A DNA stretch of 64,000 nucleotides from Pyrenopolyporus hunteri (lineage: Eukaryota > Ascomycota > Sordariomycetes > Xylariales > Hypoxylaceae), in assembly GCA_902806595.1 (NCBI GenBank), contig CADCXC010000010.1, positions 1,116,001-1,180,000 on the forward strand, given 5' to 3'. A program made the position numbers and the translations under genes. Below the pieces are notes generated by a model. The model was given only the letters and a program-made list of their open reading frames with translations, searched no databases and had not been told where the DNA came from. This document shows, in pieces, positions 33,843 to 44,851 of the stretch (its first letter is position 1; each line of letters starts with the position of its first letter).

Positions 33843-34134
33843 TTACAGGCAACAAATTTGGAGTATACGCATCGTTCCTGGAGAATGTAAGTCTAGATTG
33901 GATGGTACGGGTTGATATGGCCGGAATGAGAATGAACTTAATGGGAAGGGTAATCCTAACGTCCAGATTAGATAATATCGGCTAGGTATAAATTGAGAAA
34001 CCGGGACATCATAACGAGTCATATGAACTATAATATCCACCACATTATGCCTCACATCTGAAGGCTTCTGGGAACTGCCTACAACTAACACACCCTTCAT
34101 AGGATAGCAGCGGTAGCAGAGCTGTCCACTTAAT

Positions 34135-35384
34135 TTAAGCCTTTCCCAACCTCTTCGCCTCCTCCGCCACAGCCGCCGGGATCTCATCCTTCAAACTCGG
34201 ACTCTTCGGCGCCCAACCTAGATACTTCCTCGCCCTCGCGGCAACGCTCTTCGAGTTGGTCCCCAGGTTCGGGATATCGACCTCCTTGGTAAGCGGCTCG
34301 GGTATGAGGCCCTGCTTCGCGGCCTCTTCGGCGACCCACCTGGACACATCGCTCCACTTATGCACGCCGCTCTCGAGGAAGAAGTACCCCTTCGGCCCGA
34401 AGATCTCGGGGTTGCTATTCTTAGCCGGGTCCAGCGCCGCCTCGACGGCGAGCACGAAGAAGGCGCCCAGGTCGTGGATGTGCACGTGGTCCCACTCCGT
34501 CAGCCCGGGCGCCTGGATGGGCGCGAAGCCGTTCTTGAGCGTGTAGTCGATGATGCCGGGGACCTGGATGCTGCGCTGGTTGACGGGCCCGCGGCCGCGG
34601 CCGTAGATGGTGGGCGGGCCGACGATCAGCGTCTTCACGGCGGGGGACTCGCCCGCCGCTAGCACGATCTTGTCCACGTCCCGGTGGATCGCGACGTCGG
34701 GCAGCGACGCGATCCGCTCGATGTCCTCGATGTCGTGGTACCGCTGCTCCGGCAGCGGCGCCTGCCCGTACCGCTCGTGGCTCGCGTCGTACCATGTTAG
34801 GATGCCCGTCCCGCACACGTGGATCCAGTACCCCGGCTTCGAGGCCGTGTGCCCCGCCGCGATGCCCTTGGCGATGGCGCGCGCCGACGGGACGTTGTCG
34901 GCTGAGTCGGCCGTATCTACACGGCGTTAGTGACTACCTCCATGTTCTCCTCTTTCGTTTTTCTTATTGGTGCTACATTATGAGTGAAGGGTAACATACG
35001 GACTACGATGTCCGCTGCCGCGGCCTCCTTTTCAATGACGTCCGCATCGTCCAATGTGCCGTAGACGAGCCGGGCCTTGGGGTAGGCTGCGGCAACGGGC
35101 TTGCCGCGTTCCTTGTTCCGCACGAGCAGGGTGAACTCGAACTCCGGGTGGGCTTTAGCGAGCGAATAGAGGGCCTCGCCGCCGATGTAGCCTACATTTC
35201 CCCTCAAATTTTAGCACATGCGCTAGTGATATGATATGCTTTTTAGGGCCGGCCTGCTATGCGTACCAGTGGCGCCGGTGCTGTTATGAGGGGTTAGCTT
35301 TTGCTTATATTCTAGGTTCTTTTATCTTCTATTTCTATCGACATCGGACAGATTCTTCACTCACAGGAAGATCTTGGGAGCCAT
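34135..35384 (-). CDS. NmrA-like/extended SDR NAD(P)-binding protein
   Basis: Oxidoreductase-like protein with an N-terminal Rossmann fold; substrate unknown. Four exons: 35365-35384, 35267-35280 (a 14-base microexon), 35000-35191, 34135-34916; introns of 84, 75 and 83 bp; 335 residues. Splicing the first three exons yields MAPKIFLTGATGYIGGEAL, with the TGxxGxxG nucleotide-binding motif assembled from three exons. Later blocks: GYWIHVCGTGIL, VGPPTIYGRGRGPVN and WDHVHIHDLGAFFVLA, typical of fungal nucleoside-diphosphate-sugar-epimerase-like proteins. There is no YxxxK of classical SDRs in the expected place, so catalysis is uncertain. The 3' third is very GC-rich. Convergent with the GH36 gene (292 bp between stops). 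Confidence 0.88.
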
Positions 35385-36108
35385 ATTATTCGAATTGGGT
35401 TTCGCTATGAGGATTCCGGTTCAAGTTTCGAACAGTTTCCTGAATGATGCTGGGAATTAAGAGGTTGTGCTGGTCTCGTTTGCTTTTTCGTTTTACTTTT
35501 AACCTTGGACGATACGGCGAAGGTTGGCAAGTGCTTTATATACAAGGAAACCGCAAGAAAGCTAAAAGCTAGGAATGTCTTAGGGTATGAGCATTCATTA
35601 CGTAGCTGCGAGACAAGACGGAAGTCGCATGACAAATTAAAGTGAAGATTCGAGTTGCGCCATCCGCGGAGAGTGTTATGCTGATGCCACCTTCCCCGCC
35701 CCTCGAAATCAGACAACGAGGGGGAAGCTGAAGGGTGAATGCATGCGTACCACTTACCTCCTACCAGGCTCTGCATAGGCTAGTCGAGGTACACAAGGCC
35801 CCTCTATTTCTTCTTATTTCCAGGCGCTTACATACACCTTCCAGAGCTAGACGCACTATAAATCAAGGTGTACGGGCCCCTAGGTCTAGGTCTAGGTCAC
35901 CTGGGATTATGTAAGTTCACCAAGCAATCGGTGCAATTCATCACGGTTTCGTACTGACCGGCTTTAAATTTTCCCTGGGCGATTATACAATCATCTCGAT
36001 CTTAGTTATCAGTCTGCCCTAATTCCTCCTTCTCCGACTCCTATTGTAAGCCCACATCATGAGATGACCTACCCACGAGATAGATATGATAGATACGCGC
36101 CCGTAAAA
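35385..36108. other. Intergenic region, no gene recognised
   Basis: 724 bp upstream of the NmrA-like gene and downstream of the SDR. An open frame at 35405-35776 (minus) has no domain pattern and is unlikely to be coding. Confidence 0.5.
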
Positions 36109-37167
36109 CTACTCTACGCCCAGTGCCGCGGCGGTGTCTCGTACGCTTTCCTCTAGCTTCGTCCATCCGTGACCGGTGAGTCTCTTGAGCAGCTCCTCCG
36201 CCCTCTCGTTTGCAACTTTGGACAGATCTTGGCCCATGTCGGGGATGTCCTTAGCAAACTTGCGATGGGGATACAACGATTTCAGAATTCTTAGAACGTC
36301 ATTGGAAGTGAAAGGGTACGCATAAGCAAATAAACGCTCGCCGCTCACGTCGGGGTAAACCAAAGCAGCCACATGTAGCGCGGCGTCGTCGCGAGTATCG
36401 ACGAAATAATGCGGGTAGAAAAGCACTAGGTCCTCCGCCGTCAGATCTTCGCCCTTGTCGATTATAGTCTTGATAACGGCGAGCGTGGTCCGGGAAGCCT
36501 GACGGGCTGGGTCGATCGGCGGCCCTATATTGAAGCATGGGAGGACCGTGTTCAGGGTGAAGTGAGGGTTGTGTTCACGCATCCATTTCCACGCCGCTTG
36601 CTCGCCCTTGGTCTTACTAGCGTAGTAGACGTCCATCAGATGTTGCTCGACCTTGTGTGGCCCCGGCGCATACGCCGCCTCCACAGCCGCCTCGTTCCAG
36701 GTGTTCGAGTCGATGGTAAAGACCTTGTTCGGCATAGGGTTGGCGCTCGCCCCCGAAGAAGAAGTGAGAACCACTCTCTTCATTGTTGGTTCTTTCGCTG
36801 CCGACTCTAGGAGGTTTATCGTGCTATTCACGACAAGGGCGACAGTGGGTTCGGGATCGCTACTTTGCATCACAGGGGTTGCGACATGGACCAAACCGGA
36901 GGCCCCTTTCACAGCCTCGTCAAAGGCACCGCTCGTAGCCATATCAGAGACTTCAAACAATTCAAACTTGCCCGGGTACTTCCCCTCGAAGTGGTCCTTC
37001 ACCCATTTCTCCCTAGCGACACTGCGAACGGTCCCACGAACGCGGTAGCCTCTCGCCAAGAACTCTTCCACAATAAGACTCCCAATGTACCCGTTGGCCC
37101 CCGTCACGACGATGAGGGATCCAGGGACGATTAGAAGGTCCGATTGTTCTGCGTTGAGATGAGCCAT
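36109..37167 (-). CDS. Extended SDR, dihydroflavonol-4-reductase/GRE2-like
   Basis: NADPH-dependent ketone/aldehyde reductase of the DFR/GRE2 family, cytosolic. Single exon of 352 residues, normal for the family. The Rossmann motif VVTGANGYIGS (TGxxGxxG) lies at about residues 20-30. The active site is visible as Ser in LTSSSGASAN and as YYASK (YxxxK). TVLPCFNIGP and YFVDTRDDAALHVAAL are typical family blocks. The ATG at 37167 leaves a short polar leader of about 15 residues before the first beta strand. A TATA-like TAAATA lies about 100 bp upstream on the minus strand near 37264-37271. Confidence 0.93.
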   Translation of the reverse strand: MAHLNAEQSDLLIVPGSLIVVTGANGYIGSLIVEEFLARGYRVRGTVRSVAREKWVKDHFEGKYPGKFELFEVSDMATSGAFDEAVKGASGLVHVATPVMQSSDPEPTVALVVNSTINLLESAAKEPTMKRVVLTSSSGASANPMPNKVFTIDSNTWNEAAVEAAYAPGPHKVEQHLMDVYYASKTKGEQAAWKWMREHNPHFTLNTVLPCFNIGPPIDPARQASRTTLAVIKTIIDKGEDLTAEDLVLFYPHYFVDTRDDAALHVAALVYPDVSGERLFAYAYPFTSNDVLRILKSLYPHRKFAKDIPDMGQDLSKVANERAEELLKRLTGHGWTKLEESVRDTAAALGVE

Positions 37168-38426
37168 ACTTGGTGACTGTGCTAACTTTGCTGTGAAAGG
37201 TGGTTTTTGGTGGTATGAATTGGGATTCTTGCTCGGAAGGGGGAGCTAACGGCTACCCGCCAGCCTATTTATCTTCATTTCATCACATACTATGCGCCTC
37301 GGACATAAATTGGGAACACACGATGGTGGATTCTCGAATTCCATCGTAATATAGATTTCTAACCCAAGAGCACCGCATGTAGAAGTCCCCTATCCCCACA
37401 TAAAAGTCACTTATCCCCATGTAGAATCCCTTATCCCCATATAGAAATCCTTATCCGCATTATCGAGGTTAGCCCGTCTAATAGGTGGTGCTGCCCCTAT
37501 GTCATTTGTAATCCTCGTAGGCAACTGCATCACATTGTAACCTCAAACGTCAGCAGTGATGTGATCCACCGGGTTAGAGCCGTAGGTATTATCTCCGACA
37601 GTTTCGGCACCTAATAATCTTTGACTATTACAGATCCACACGAGACTTGTGCAAGCCTCCCAAAGAGAATTCGGAATTCCGCTTCCGTTTTAATGTTCCC
37701 TCTTTAAATTTAACGCGGCTTTAGTATAGGATCTACTTTTTTTGTAAGAGAGAAACGAATCTGGAGTAGACGGAAACTCTTTAATTTTACGCCATCTATG
37801 AGATTCTTAGCATATGGAATATGAAACTACATAGACGTAAATTAGAAAATCGTATGTGAACTTCTCCTTAGAGGCTCTTGAGTTACCCGCCAATTATTAC
37901 ACTGCGTTGTAAAGGTACTAGGTATATCAGTAATGAGAACAATTTTGCCTGATGCCTACTGTAACCAAGCTATGTTTCATTCCATCTTGGGAACTAATGT
38001 TGGTTTAATCCAAGAGAGCAAAGGATTATACTTATCTCACAAATTCATTAGGAATCAGCGGCCAAATTTGCCTTACTTTACACAACACAAGAGGTTTTAA
38101 CTATTCGTCCGTAACGGCGGACGAAGCAAACTGTCTTTAGTAATCCGATCCAGGGAGTGTCTACGAAACTGCTTCCTCTCGCCCCGCGATATATCCGTGC
38201 TACCCTCACATTTACACCTTCACGTTTGTCAAACTAGCATTCCCTTATTTTTTGTTTCTTGTCATACTACCATATGGCCGGCTAGGTGCTTGCCCGTCGG
38301 TCCGTAGGCAGGAGACCCGCTCTCGCGGTAGGTACTTACCGTAGCGCGGTGGACGCCGCGCTTTGTGGGTAATAAGTGAAAAAAGCGTCGCTGGTCTTCA
38401 TCAAACACGAAAGATTTCCAATATCC
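37168..38426. other. Intergenic, A/T-rich, with short tandem repeat
   Basis: 1.26 kb between the SDR and the tRNA gene. 37500-38100 is A/T-rich without open frames. Contains the degenerate tandem repeat listed separately. Confidence 0.5.
37379..37460. repeat. Four-copy degenerate tandem repeat, about 20 bp
   Basis: Units at 37379-37400, 37401-37420, 37421-37440 and 37441-37460 share the pattern (G/A)TAGAA-TCC-TTATCCCCAT with a few changes each. It lies about 210-290 bp upstream of the SDR ATG at 37167. Confidence 0.75.
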
Positions 38427-38523
38427 TGCCCATTGGCCCAGTGGTTAAGGCGTCTGACTGTTACTTCTGTTTCCCTACTTCAGTTTCATCAGAAGATCCC
38501 TGGTTCGACCCCAGGATGGGCAG
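38427..38523 (+). tRNA. tRNA-Asn (anticodon GTT) with 24-nt intron
   Basis: Full cloverleaf by eye: acceptor arms TGCCCAT (38427-38433) and ATGGGCA (38516-38522) with discriminator G at 38523; D arm GCCC...GGC; anticodon stem TCTGA (38453-38457) with TCAGA (38489-38493); T arm CCTGG-TTCGACC-CCAGG (perfect five pairs). The loop C-T-G-T-T-A places GTT at positions 34-36 (38460-38462). An intron of 24 nt (38464-38487) lies one base 3' of the anticodon, the normal place. A T10 run at 38551-38560 can act as a pol III terminator. The tRNA call is firm; the amino acid rests on the loop alignment. Confidence 0.88.
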
Positions 38524-39437
38524 TCTAACCTTTTGTTCATATACTAGACTTTTTTTTTTTGGTTGAATTTTTGTTGAATAAATTTCTCGTTAATGTGGTG
38601 GGTCTGAAAAATTTCATCCGATTTAGTGCCATGTTTTCGTTGTACGGGATAGTGTGTTATGGAACCGGATATAATAGTTACCTCGGCTTCTCATATAATG
38701 GACACTCATTTCGCACTCAGTAAAGCCAACTCAAAGCCGATATACATACCTAGGTATATATAGCTATTCATGCAGTGTGCTCAAATAGCTTGAAAAAACG
38801 TTAATTCTAGTGTATCCATCCGTTTTTGGAGCGGCTCCTGGCCCCAGGTCTCGTTGTTACCCGTGAATTAGCTTCTATATGGTGAAGTTTGATACGTGGG
38901 AGCTAGGATTGGAATTATGATTGAGTGGGTGAATATTAGCGTCAATACTAAATAAACGACAATGTGAGTTGACAGATACTTATAGTCTAATAGCTCGGCG
39001 GCTCCTCCAAAACTCGAAGCCTTCAAGGAACATTAAATTGACTGAATCCATTAGAACTTATACATAACTTACATTTAAATTTTCAATACTTTCTATGTGC
39101 GAGCCTTACGTAAAATAGCGTGCGTTTTATACTTTATTCTCCGTCATAAAGTCCTCAGGAAATCTCAGGGGTTTCCTGGCTATACTCATTATTCTCTGAA
39201 ATAATGTGGTAGGCATCGACTACCATTAACAATATAGAGAGAAAGCCGAAATATATATACCTACATAATAAGAAAATAGATATCATACAAGGTATTCTGC
39301 CGCATTCTCATCTCGTGGCTAATAATACACAGTCCGTCCCAGCCCTCCAACAGCCATACCAGCTACCCCTTTTTGTAAATGCTCGCACAATGCTCCCGCC
39401 CAACCCAGCCAAATCCCTAGGAAATTCATGGACTCGT
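38524..39437. other. Intergenic, A/T-rich, no gene recognised
   Basis: 914 bp downstream of the tRNA. Rich in A/T with frequent stops; includes a short TACCTAGGTA palindrome near 38748. Nothing further seen. Confidence 0.5.
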
Positions 39438-40547
39438 TTAGTTCCCAGTAGTCCAATCGACGACGTTGCTGTAGGGCACATCGCGGGTGGAGACGCCGTT
39501 GATGATGAGCTGCTGGGTCTCGGTGCTGAAGCAGTTGTCGGTGATGGTGGCGCGGCCGCAGACGGGCCACAGCGTCTTGTCCGACATGCGGCAGAAGGTG
39601 CCGTCGGCCACGTTCAGGAAGTCCGGCCCGAAGGACGTCTCGCTCTTGCACAGGTCCGTCGCGCCGTGCTGCACGTCGTTGCTGACCACGAGCCGGTTCG
39701 CGTGCTTGGCCACGGTCGAGTTGCTCATGGCGGAGCGCCGGAAACGCGCCGAGTCGGGCAGCTTCGGCGGGCCGTAGGTCGTCGCCGTCTTCCACTGAGT
39801 CTTGTCCTCCGAGCGCTTGTTGTTGTCGATGACCCAGTAGGTAATCCCCCTTGGGTCCCCGTCCTCCTCGTACGTGTACATCTTGAACGGCGGGCCGCTG
39901 TTGCATAGGTGGTCGACTATCTTGGCTTGCTCGTCCGGGTCCTCGGGAGGTTGCTGGCCGTCCTTTTCGACGAATTCGGGCCAGTGGACTTGGAATCCAC
40001 TCTGCGGCTGGTCGTTGTTGCCGTCAATCCATAGACAGTCAACTTTCCTTTCGCTGCTGTCTACGTAGATGTTGGAGTAGTACCTGGTTTACTATTGTCA
40101 GTATTTAACCGTGCTTTTAAGGGGTGAGATCAATTACCAGGTGCCACCGCATTGACGGCCCCAGTCGCCGACCCAGGAGTATCTTTCATTTCCTGGGAAT
40201 GTGACAACGGCATGCGCGATGCAGATAGCGTCGTTATTACCGGAGAATAGGGCGTATACGGGCTGCTGGTTCGCGCCGTCATTATGGTCGATTTTGATAT
40301 CCCCGAAGCCTCCGTTGTCGACTGAGCCCGGGTCGGCCACCATACCGATAAAACCCCCAGCCTCGTTGAACAGACGAACATCGGGGAGATCGCCGCCGGC
40401 GTTGCTGAGCCCATTAGGAGTGTCGAGTCCGACAGTGACCCTAACAGTCGAACTGGACCCCTCCTCTGATGGGAAATGGTCGATACCGAATTGAAGGATT
40501 CCGAGCACGCCGGAAATGACGCCGATAGCTTCTATGACACCCGCCAT
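39438..40547 (-). CDS. Lineage-specific protein with hydrophobic N-terminal helix
   Basis: No function recognised; similar proteins seem common in plant-associated Sordariomycetes (from memory, unverified). Two exons, 40138-40547 and 39438-40083, intron 54 bp, 351 residues. The first 25 residues (AIGVISGVLGILQFGI) form a hydrophobic, glycine-spaced helix but lack a signal-peptide cleavage pattern. Residues 30-140 look like a beta-rich domain with several Gly and Asp turns. The C-terminal half contains the Cys-bearing blocks DLCKSETSFGPDF, GTFCRMSDKTLWPVC and DNCFSTETQ. The helix recalls membrane-active N-termini of fungal cell-death proteins, but this is only a resemblance. Confidence 0.75.
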
Positions 40548-41943
40548 TGTGTATGTACTACTAGGGAAACGAAAGTGACTTCTAAAACAGAAAGTAAAGA
40601 CAGTAAATCGTAATCCGAATTCGAAAGAACGTGAAGTGCCCGACTCTCAAAGAATGTAGATAGTTAGATAAAGGAGAGCCTGCCTGAATTTCTCGAATTT
40701 CTCTAGACCGCTGAGGACTGATGAGATCGGCCGTAGAAGGGAGTCACTAGGAGATTTATATTCTAGTATTTACGAAAGGGCTTATACGCTGCTACGTTGT
40801 GCCATTCATGCTAATACCATACCTGGATAGTCGGCATCCCTATCTTTGCTCTCGAAGGATCAAGACGCAGTTCCAGTCATTAGACCCAAAACTAGTACCA
40901 ACTCAGCTAAGAACGTCAGCCTCCATATTACCTTCTGGACTGATTTACAGAGTATAGAGGCTCTTTCTCGGTGGTAGCGAGCCATGAAACGTTTCGCTAA
41001 CCGCGAAGTACCTTCTTGCCTGCACAGGATTCATTCTAGAAAGTGATACACGATATGACATATTGCAAAAGCGGAGATAATCGTATTGGAGTTCTATTAA
41101 CGGAAGGTCAAGAAAGGAGCCGCCTTGGAAGGAGAGGTGAAGTGGAAAAAGGGATTATAGAATGTAACTTCAGCCCGATCAGCTCCAAGGGTTGTCTCCG
41201 GTTTGCATGTCGTCAGAGGTTTAACATAAATTATCCCCCATAGGCCGCTCGTTTCAGACGGGATCTTTTATGCCTGCTTTGCCACCCCCATCATTATTAG
41301 AGTCTAATGCTCCAAAGACCAGACAGAGATCTCCGATAAACGCCAATGGTTCGTTACCAGGGCGTTGCAATCTTGGCATCCTATAAATATACCAACAAAA
41401 CAGACCGGCGTATCCAATTGTTTGCTCCCCTTTTAGGCAGGTGACCATATCCAATGCTACCGTGTCTAGCAGCCTCAAGGGTGCGCCCATATTTGTGGGT
41501 ATGACCGCATCATAAGTACAGAAAGGGAGCTTTTTTCAGGAACAGCCCTATTTTCATGCGTTTGCGCTCAGCTTGTGGGCGACAGGCGCTTGGACGAATA
41601 GGCTGGCATTGGTATAAGTTATATCTGCCCATATTCCCATTTCTTCCGTTGGCGCAGCCCCAGGGAGGGCGCCCACCCCGTACGTGACCGCCATCTCAAC
41701 AGTGGAAAAGCGCGGGTCTCCCAAGAAATTGCTATTCGAAAAAGGCTTCATCGTGCGAAAAAGAATAAGGCGTTGGGTAAGGTAATATCTTTATCGCCAC
41801 CAATTCAGGGGGGCGTCTTTCTCTTATTATCTCGCGTTTTTCTCCCCTACCTGCTTGCCATCCCTTCATTCTTCACCACACCTAAATCCGCCCACTCCAA
41901 TTCCAGCTCTCATATCGATACCGATACCTATCTCACAACCGCC
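40548..41943. other. Intergenic region with possible gene fragments
   Basis: 1.4 kb. Two minus-strand open frames, 41554-41751 (from an ATG) and 41254-41490, have a protein-like composition and might be pieces of one decayed or spliced small gene, but no family is recognised and no splice path was found. The rest holds the promoters of the two flanking divergent genes. Confidence 0.35.
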
Positions 41944-43164
41944 ATGGGGAACGTGCGCAACCTCTTCGCCATCTCGGCGCTCGCCGCTGCCGCAGCGCGA
42001 GTCCAGGCCCAGGACCTCAACCAGACCATCGTCGGGTGCGCGGCGCTCGAATGCCCGCCGAGCTCGGAGGACACGGCCAGCGACAACTGCACGGTGGCGG
42101 ACACGGGCTCGTTCACGTACGTCGGGCTGACGCGGGTGCCGACGCAGAACCAGGCCCTCGCGGGCCTGTCGTGGACGATGGGCTTCAACGTCACGCTGGA
42201 CGGCAACCGCAGCTTCCACAACTCCTTCTACCTGGGCACGCCGCCGAACCTACACCTCGACGACAAGACGGGCGCCTGCGCCGTCTTCCTCCACGGCGCC
42301 TCGGCGTCGCTCAAGTTCCCCAACGCCATCGCCGACGAGGTCGCCCAGGGCACGTGCGCCGACGCCATGGGCACCTCGTGCGTGAACGAGTTGGTCTCGC
42401 ACGCCAAGACCCTCGTCGACGGGTACCTGAAGGAAGACCAGAGGCCGTCGATTGCGGATACTTGCTCGAGGCTGCAGAGGGACTTGCAGGACGATAATAA
42501 GGGTGCATGTGCCCAGTTCACGAGGGGGGGCTGGACGAATTTTACGAGCGCTGGTGAGTTCGGACCCGAAAGCCCTTGATTACTTATGTTTCTCCCAAAG
42601 ACTTTCCGTGGCATTTCATTTCTTCCCACCCCGAAATTGAGTGATGTGGGATGGATAGCTGACTTAACGGGTTGTCATTATAGCTTTGACGGGCGAGGGT
42701 GCGCCGACGGCCATCACCCAACAGCAAAATGCATCGTCAAACTGCTGGCCCATCATCCCGAAACAGGATAGTCTCACCCTGGTGAGCCAGTACCGCGTCG
42801 AGGTATGTGCCTTATATATTACTTGCATCCTGATCCATCCCCATCCTCTCACCGCCACCAATGCTCCAATGGGTGTCTAACAACCGGACAGGGGAGTGCC
42901 GATTTGAGCGACCTAGGGAAAGCCCTGTATGCTATCACGCCCGTCCTCACGGTCTTCTACTCGGCCGAGAGCGGGAGCTTGGTCACGAACACCGACGCTT
43001 CCCTGTCGTGTCTTAAAGTTGTGGGCCCCCCAAGAGCGTCTCTCGATACCATCTCCAGCGGTAGCGGCGATCATGGTAGCGGGGCCGCCGGCCTATCGTC
43101 TTCGCGCACCTGGCTCTCGGTTGCGTTCGGTGTGGCCGTTGCTGCCTTATTCGCCCACATCTAG
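41944..43164 (+). CDS. Secreted, GPI-anchor-type Cys-rich surface protein
   Basis: Predicted cell-surface protein of unknown role. Three exons: 41944-42553, 42684-42802, 42892-43164; introns of 130 and 89 bp; 333 residues. N-terminal signal peptide MGNVRNLFAISALAAAAARVQA, cleavage expected before QDLNQT. The mature part has several N-glycosylation sites (NQT, NCT, NVT, NRS, NFT, NAS) and about a dozen cysteines (for example GCAALECPP, GTCADAMGTSCVN). The C-terminus has a Ser/Gly-rich stretch followed by a hydrophobic tail (TWLSVAFGVAVAALFAHI), the usual layout for a GPI attachment signal. The chosen ATG is the only one giving a signal peptide; the open frame upstream has no ATG. Exon 1 is very GC-rich. 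Confidence 0.82.
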
Positions 43165-43445
43165 TACGATATCCATTTGCATCTATGAGGATAAGGAGTC
43201 ACGCGGAACTGGCGTTGTTGGATATATTCTCTCAAGACCCGAATCAGGAAAATTGTATTATTACCTACCTACCCACCCTTTTGTATATGACCATACCTAG
43301 CAAAAATAGAGTGTGAAGCGCTTACGCGATAACATGATGACAAGATATAGGGACACTCAAAATAAAGAGATGTGAGGAGGTTACTCTAAGTGTAATGTGA
43401 CACTATATTAAGTGCTACCTATACCTTTGACATGAATAAGACGCA

Positions 43446-44851
43446 CTACTTCTTCGCTTCGTCGATCCACGAATAAGTATCCCGAAGATACTTATGAGCT
43501 CTCAAATCCCCAGACCGTGCATGTCCTTCGAAATTCTCGGCCCTCGAGCAGCGCGCGCAGAGGCGTCCAATCTCACCACTAGCTTTCTCGTCGACCACCT
43601 CCTGGTACGTCTGCGTCTTCAGGTATTTACCAACCCACAGCCCACCAGTATATCTACCGGCTTTCCGCGTAGGTAACACGTGGTTCGTCCCAATGCACTA
43701 CGAAGGATTTAGTCCCACTCCCCACCAATTCATCACGAAGTCGAAGAGGAAAAGGGGGGACAGATGCGGGTGTGTTTGCTTACCTTGTCACCATACGATA
43801 CGCAAGTCTTCTCGCCCAGGAATAAGGCTCCATAATTCCTCATCTTCTCCAAGGCCTCCCTCGGGTTTTGAGTCAAGATCTGTACGTGCTCACTCGAATA
43901 GACATCCGCCAGTTCATATGCCTCGTCTAAGTTATCCACCACAATCACCTCGCCGTAATCGCGCCACGATGTTCCCGCAAGTTCCGCCGTCGGCAAGTTT
44001 TTCAAGATCTCGTCGACGTATTTAATCGTCTGCCGCCCGACTTCCTCCGAAGTGGTGATGAGGATAGGCGGGGAATCCGGACCATGCTCGGCTTGAGATA
44101 GCAAGTCGGTCGCAAGGGTAAAGGGGTCTGCATGCTCGTCGGCGACGATAAGAATCTCCGTCGGGCCGGCCAGGAGATCTATCCCGATTTCGCCGAATAG
44201 CTGACGCTTAGCTTCCGCGACGAAGGGGTTCCCCGGTCCGGCGATGAAATCAACCTTCCTAATCGATTCCGTACCCAGGGCCATTGCGGCGATAGCCTGT
44301 GTTCCCCCGAGTAGGAAGATTTCGTCGGCCCCGGCAAAGTGCGCCGCCGCCACGGTAGCGTTGGGAATCTGTCCCGCAATTGGCGGGGTACATGCGACGA
44401 CGTGTTTGACGCCGGCGACCTTCGCCGTCAGAATTGTCATGTGAGCAGAGGCAAGCAGCGGATACCGGCCTCCGGGTATATAAGCCCCTGCGGTGCCAAT
44501 GGGGTTATTCCTCTGCCCGAGGAATACCCCTGGCTGGATCTCAATCTCGAAGTCCTGAATGCTGGCTCTTTGCGCCTCGGCAAATGTTCGAACGTTCTTC
44601 TGAGCCTCTTTGATGTCCGCTATGGTTTGGGCAGGAACCTTCGATATGCACTCTTGGATTTGGCTGTCCGTCAGCTTAAACGACGAAGGCGCCCACTTGT
44701 CGAACTTCTCGGAGTATGATCTCACGGCCTTGTCCCCGTTGGCCCTGATATCGTCAATGACTCCCTTTACGATATCAGACACTTTTTGACTCGTCGCGGT
44801 GTTTGCCACGAGGCCCGCCGTCTTAATGTGCCGGGCAACCATTTTGTTCAT
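43446..44851 (-). CDS. Stand-alone histidinol-dehydrogenase-family enzyme
   Basis: Zinc-dependent NAD dehydrogenase of the HisD family. Two exons, 43784-44851 and 43446-43697, intron 86 bp, 439 residues, a single HisD domain. Fungi normally make histidine with the trifunctional HIS4, which carries HisD at its C-terminus; no such extra domains are present here. The metal- and substrate-site blocks are kept: AGAYIPGGRYP, GPTEILIVAD, QAEHGPDS, SSEHVQ, GTNHVLPT (right after the splice) and HARSGDLRAH. The sequence strongly recalls the bacterial HpsN-type branch (sulfopropanediol 3-dehydrogenase) rather than biosynthetic HisD, so it may oxidise another polyol. Function beyond the family is inferred. 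Convergent with the surface-protein gene (281 bp apart). Confidence 0.9.

Noticed and set aside
43446..44851. Part of a trifunctional HIS4 gene
   Set aside because: The ORF starts at a proper ATG and contains only the HisD domain; no HisI/HisE-like frame lies upstream.
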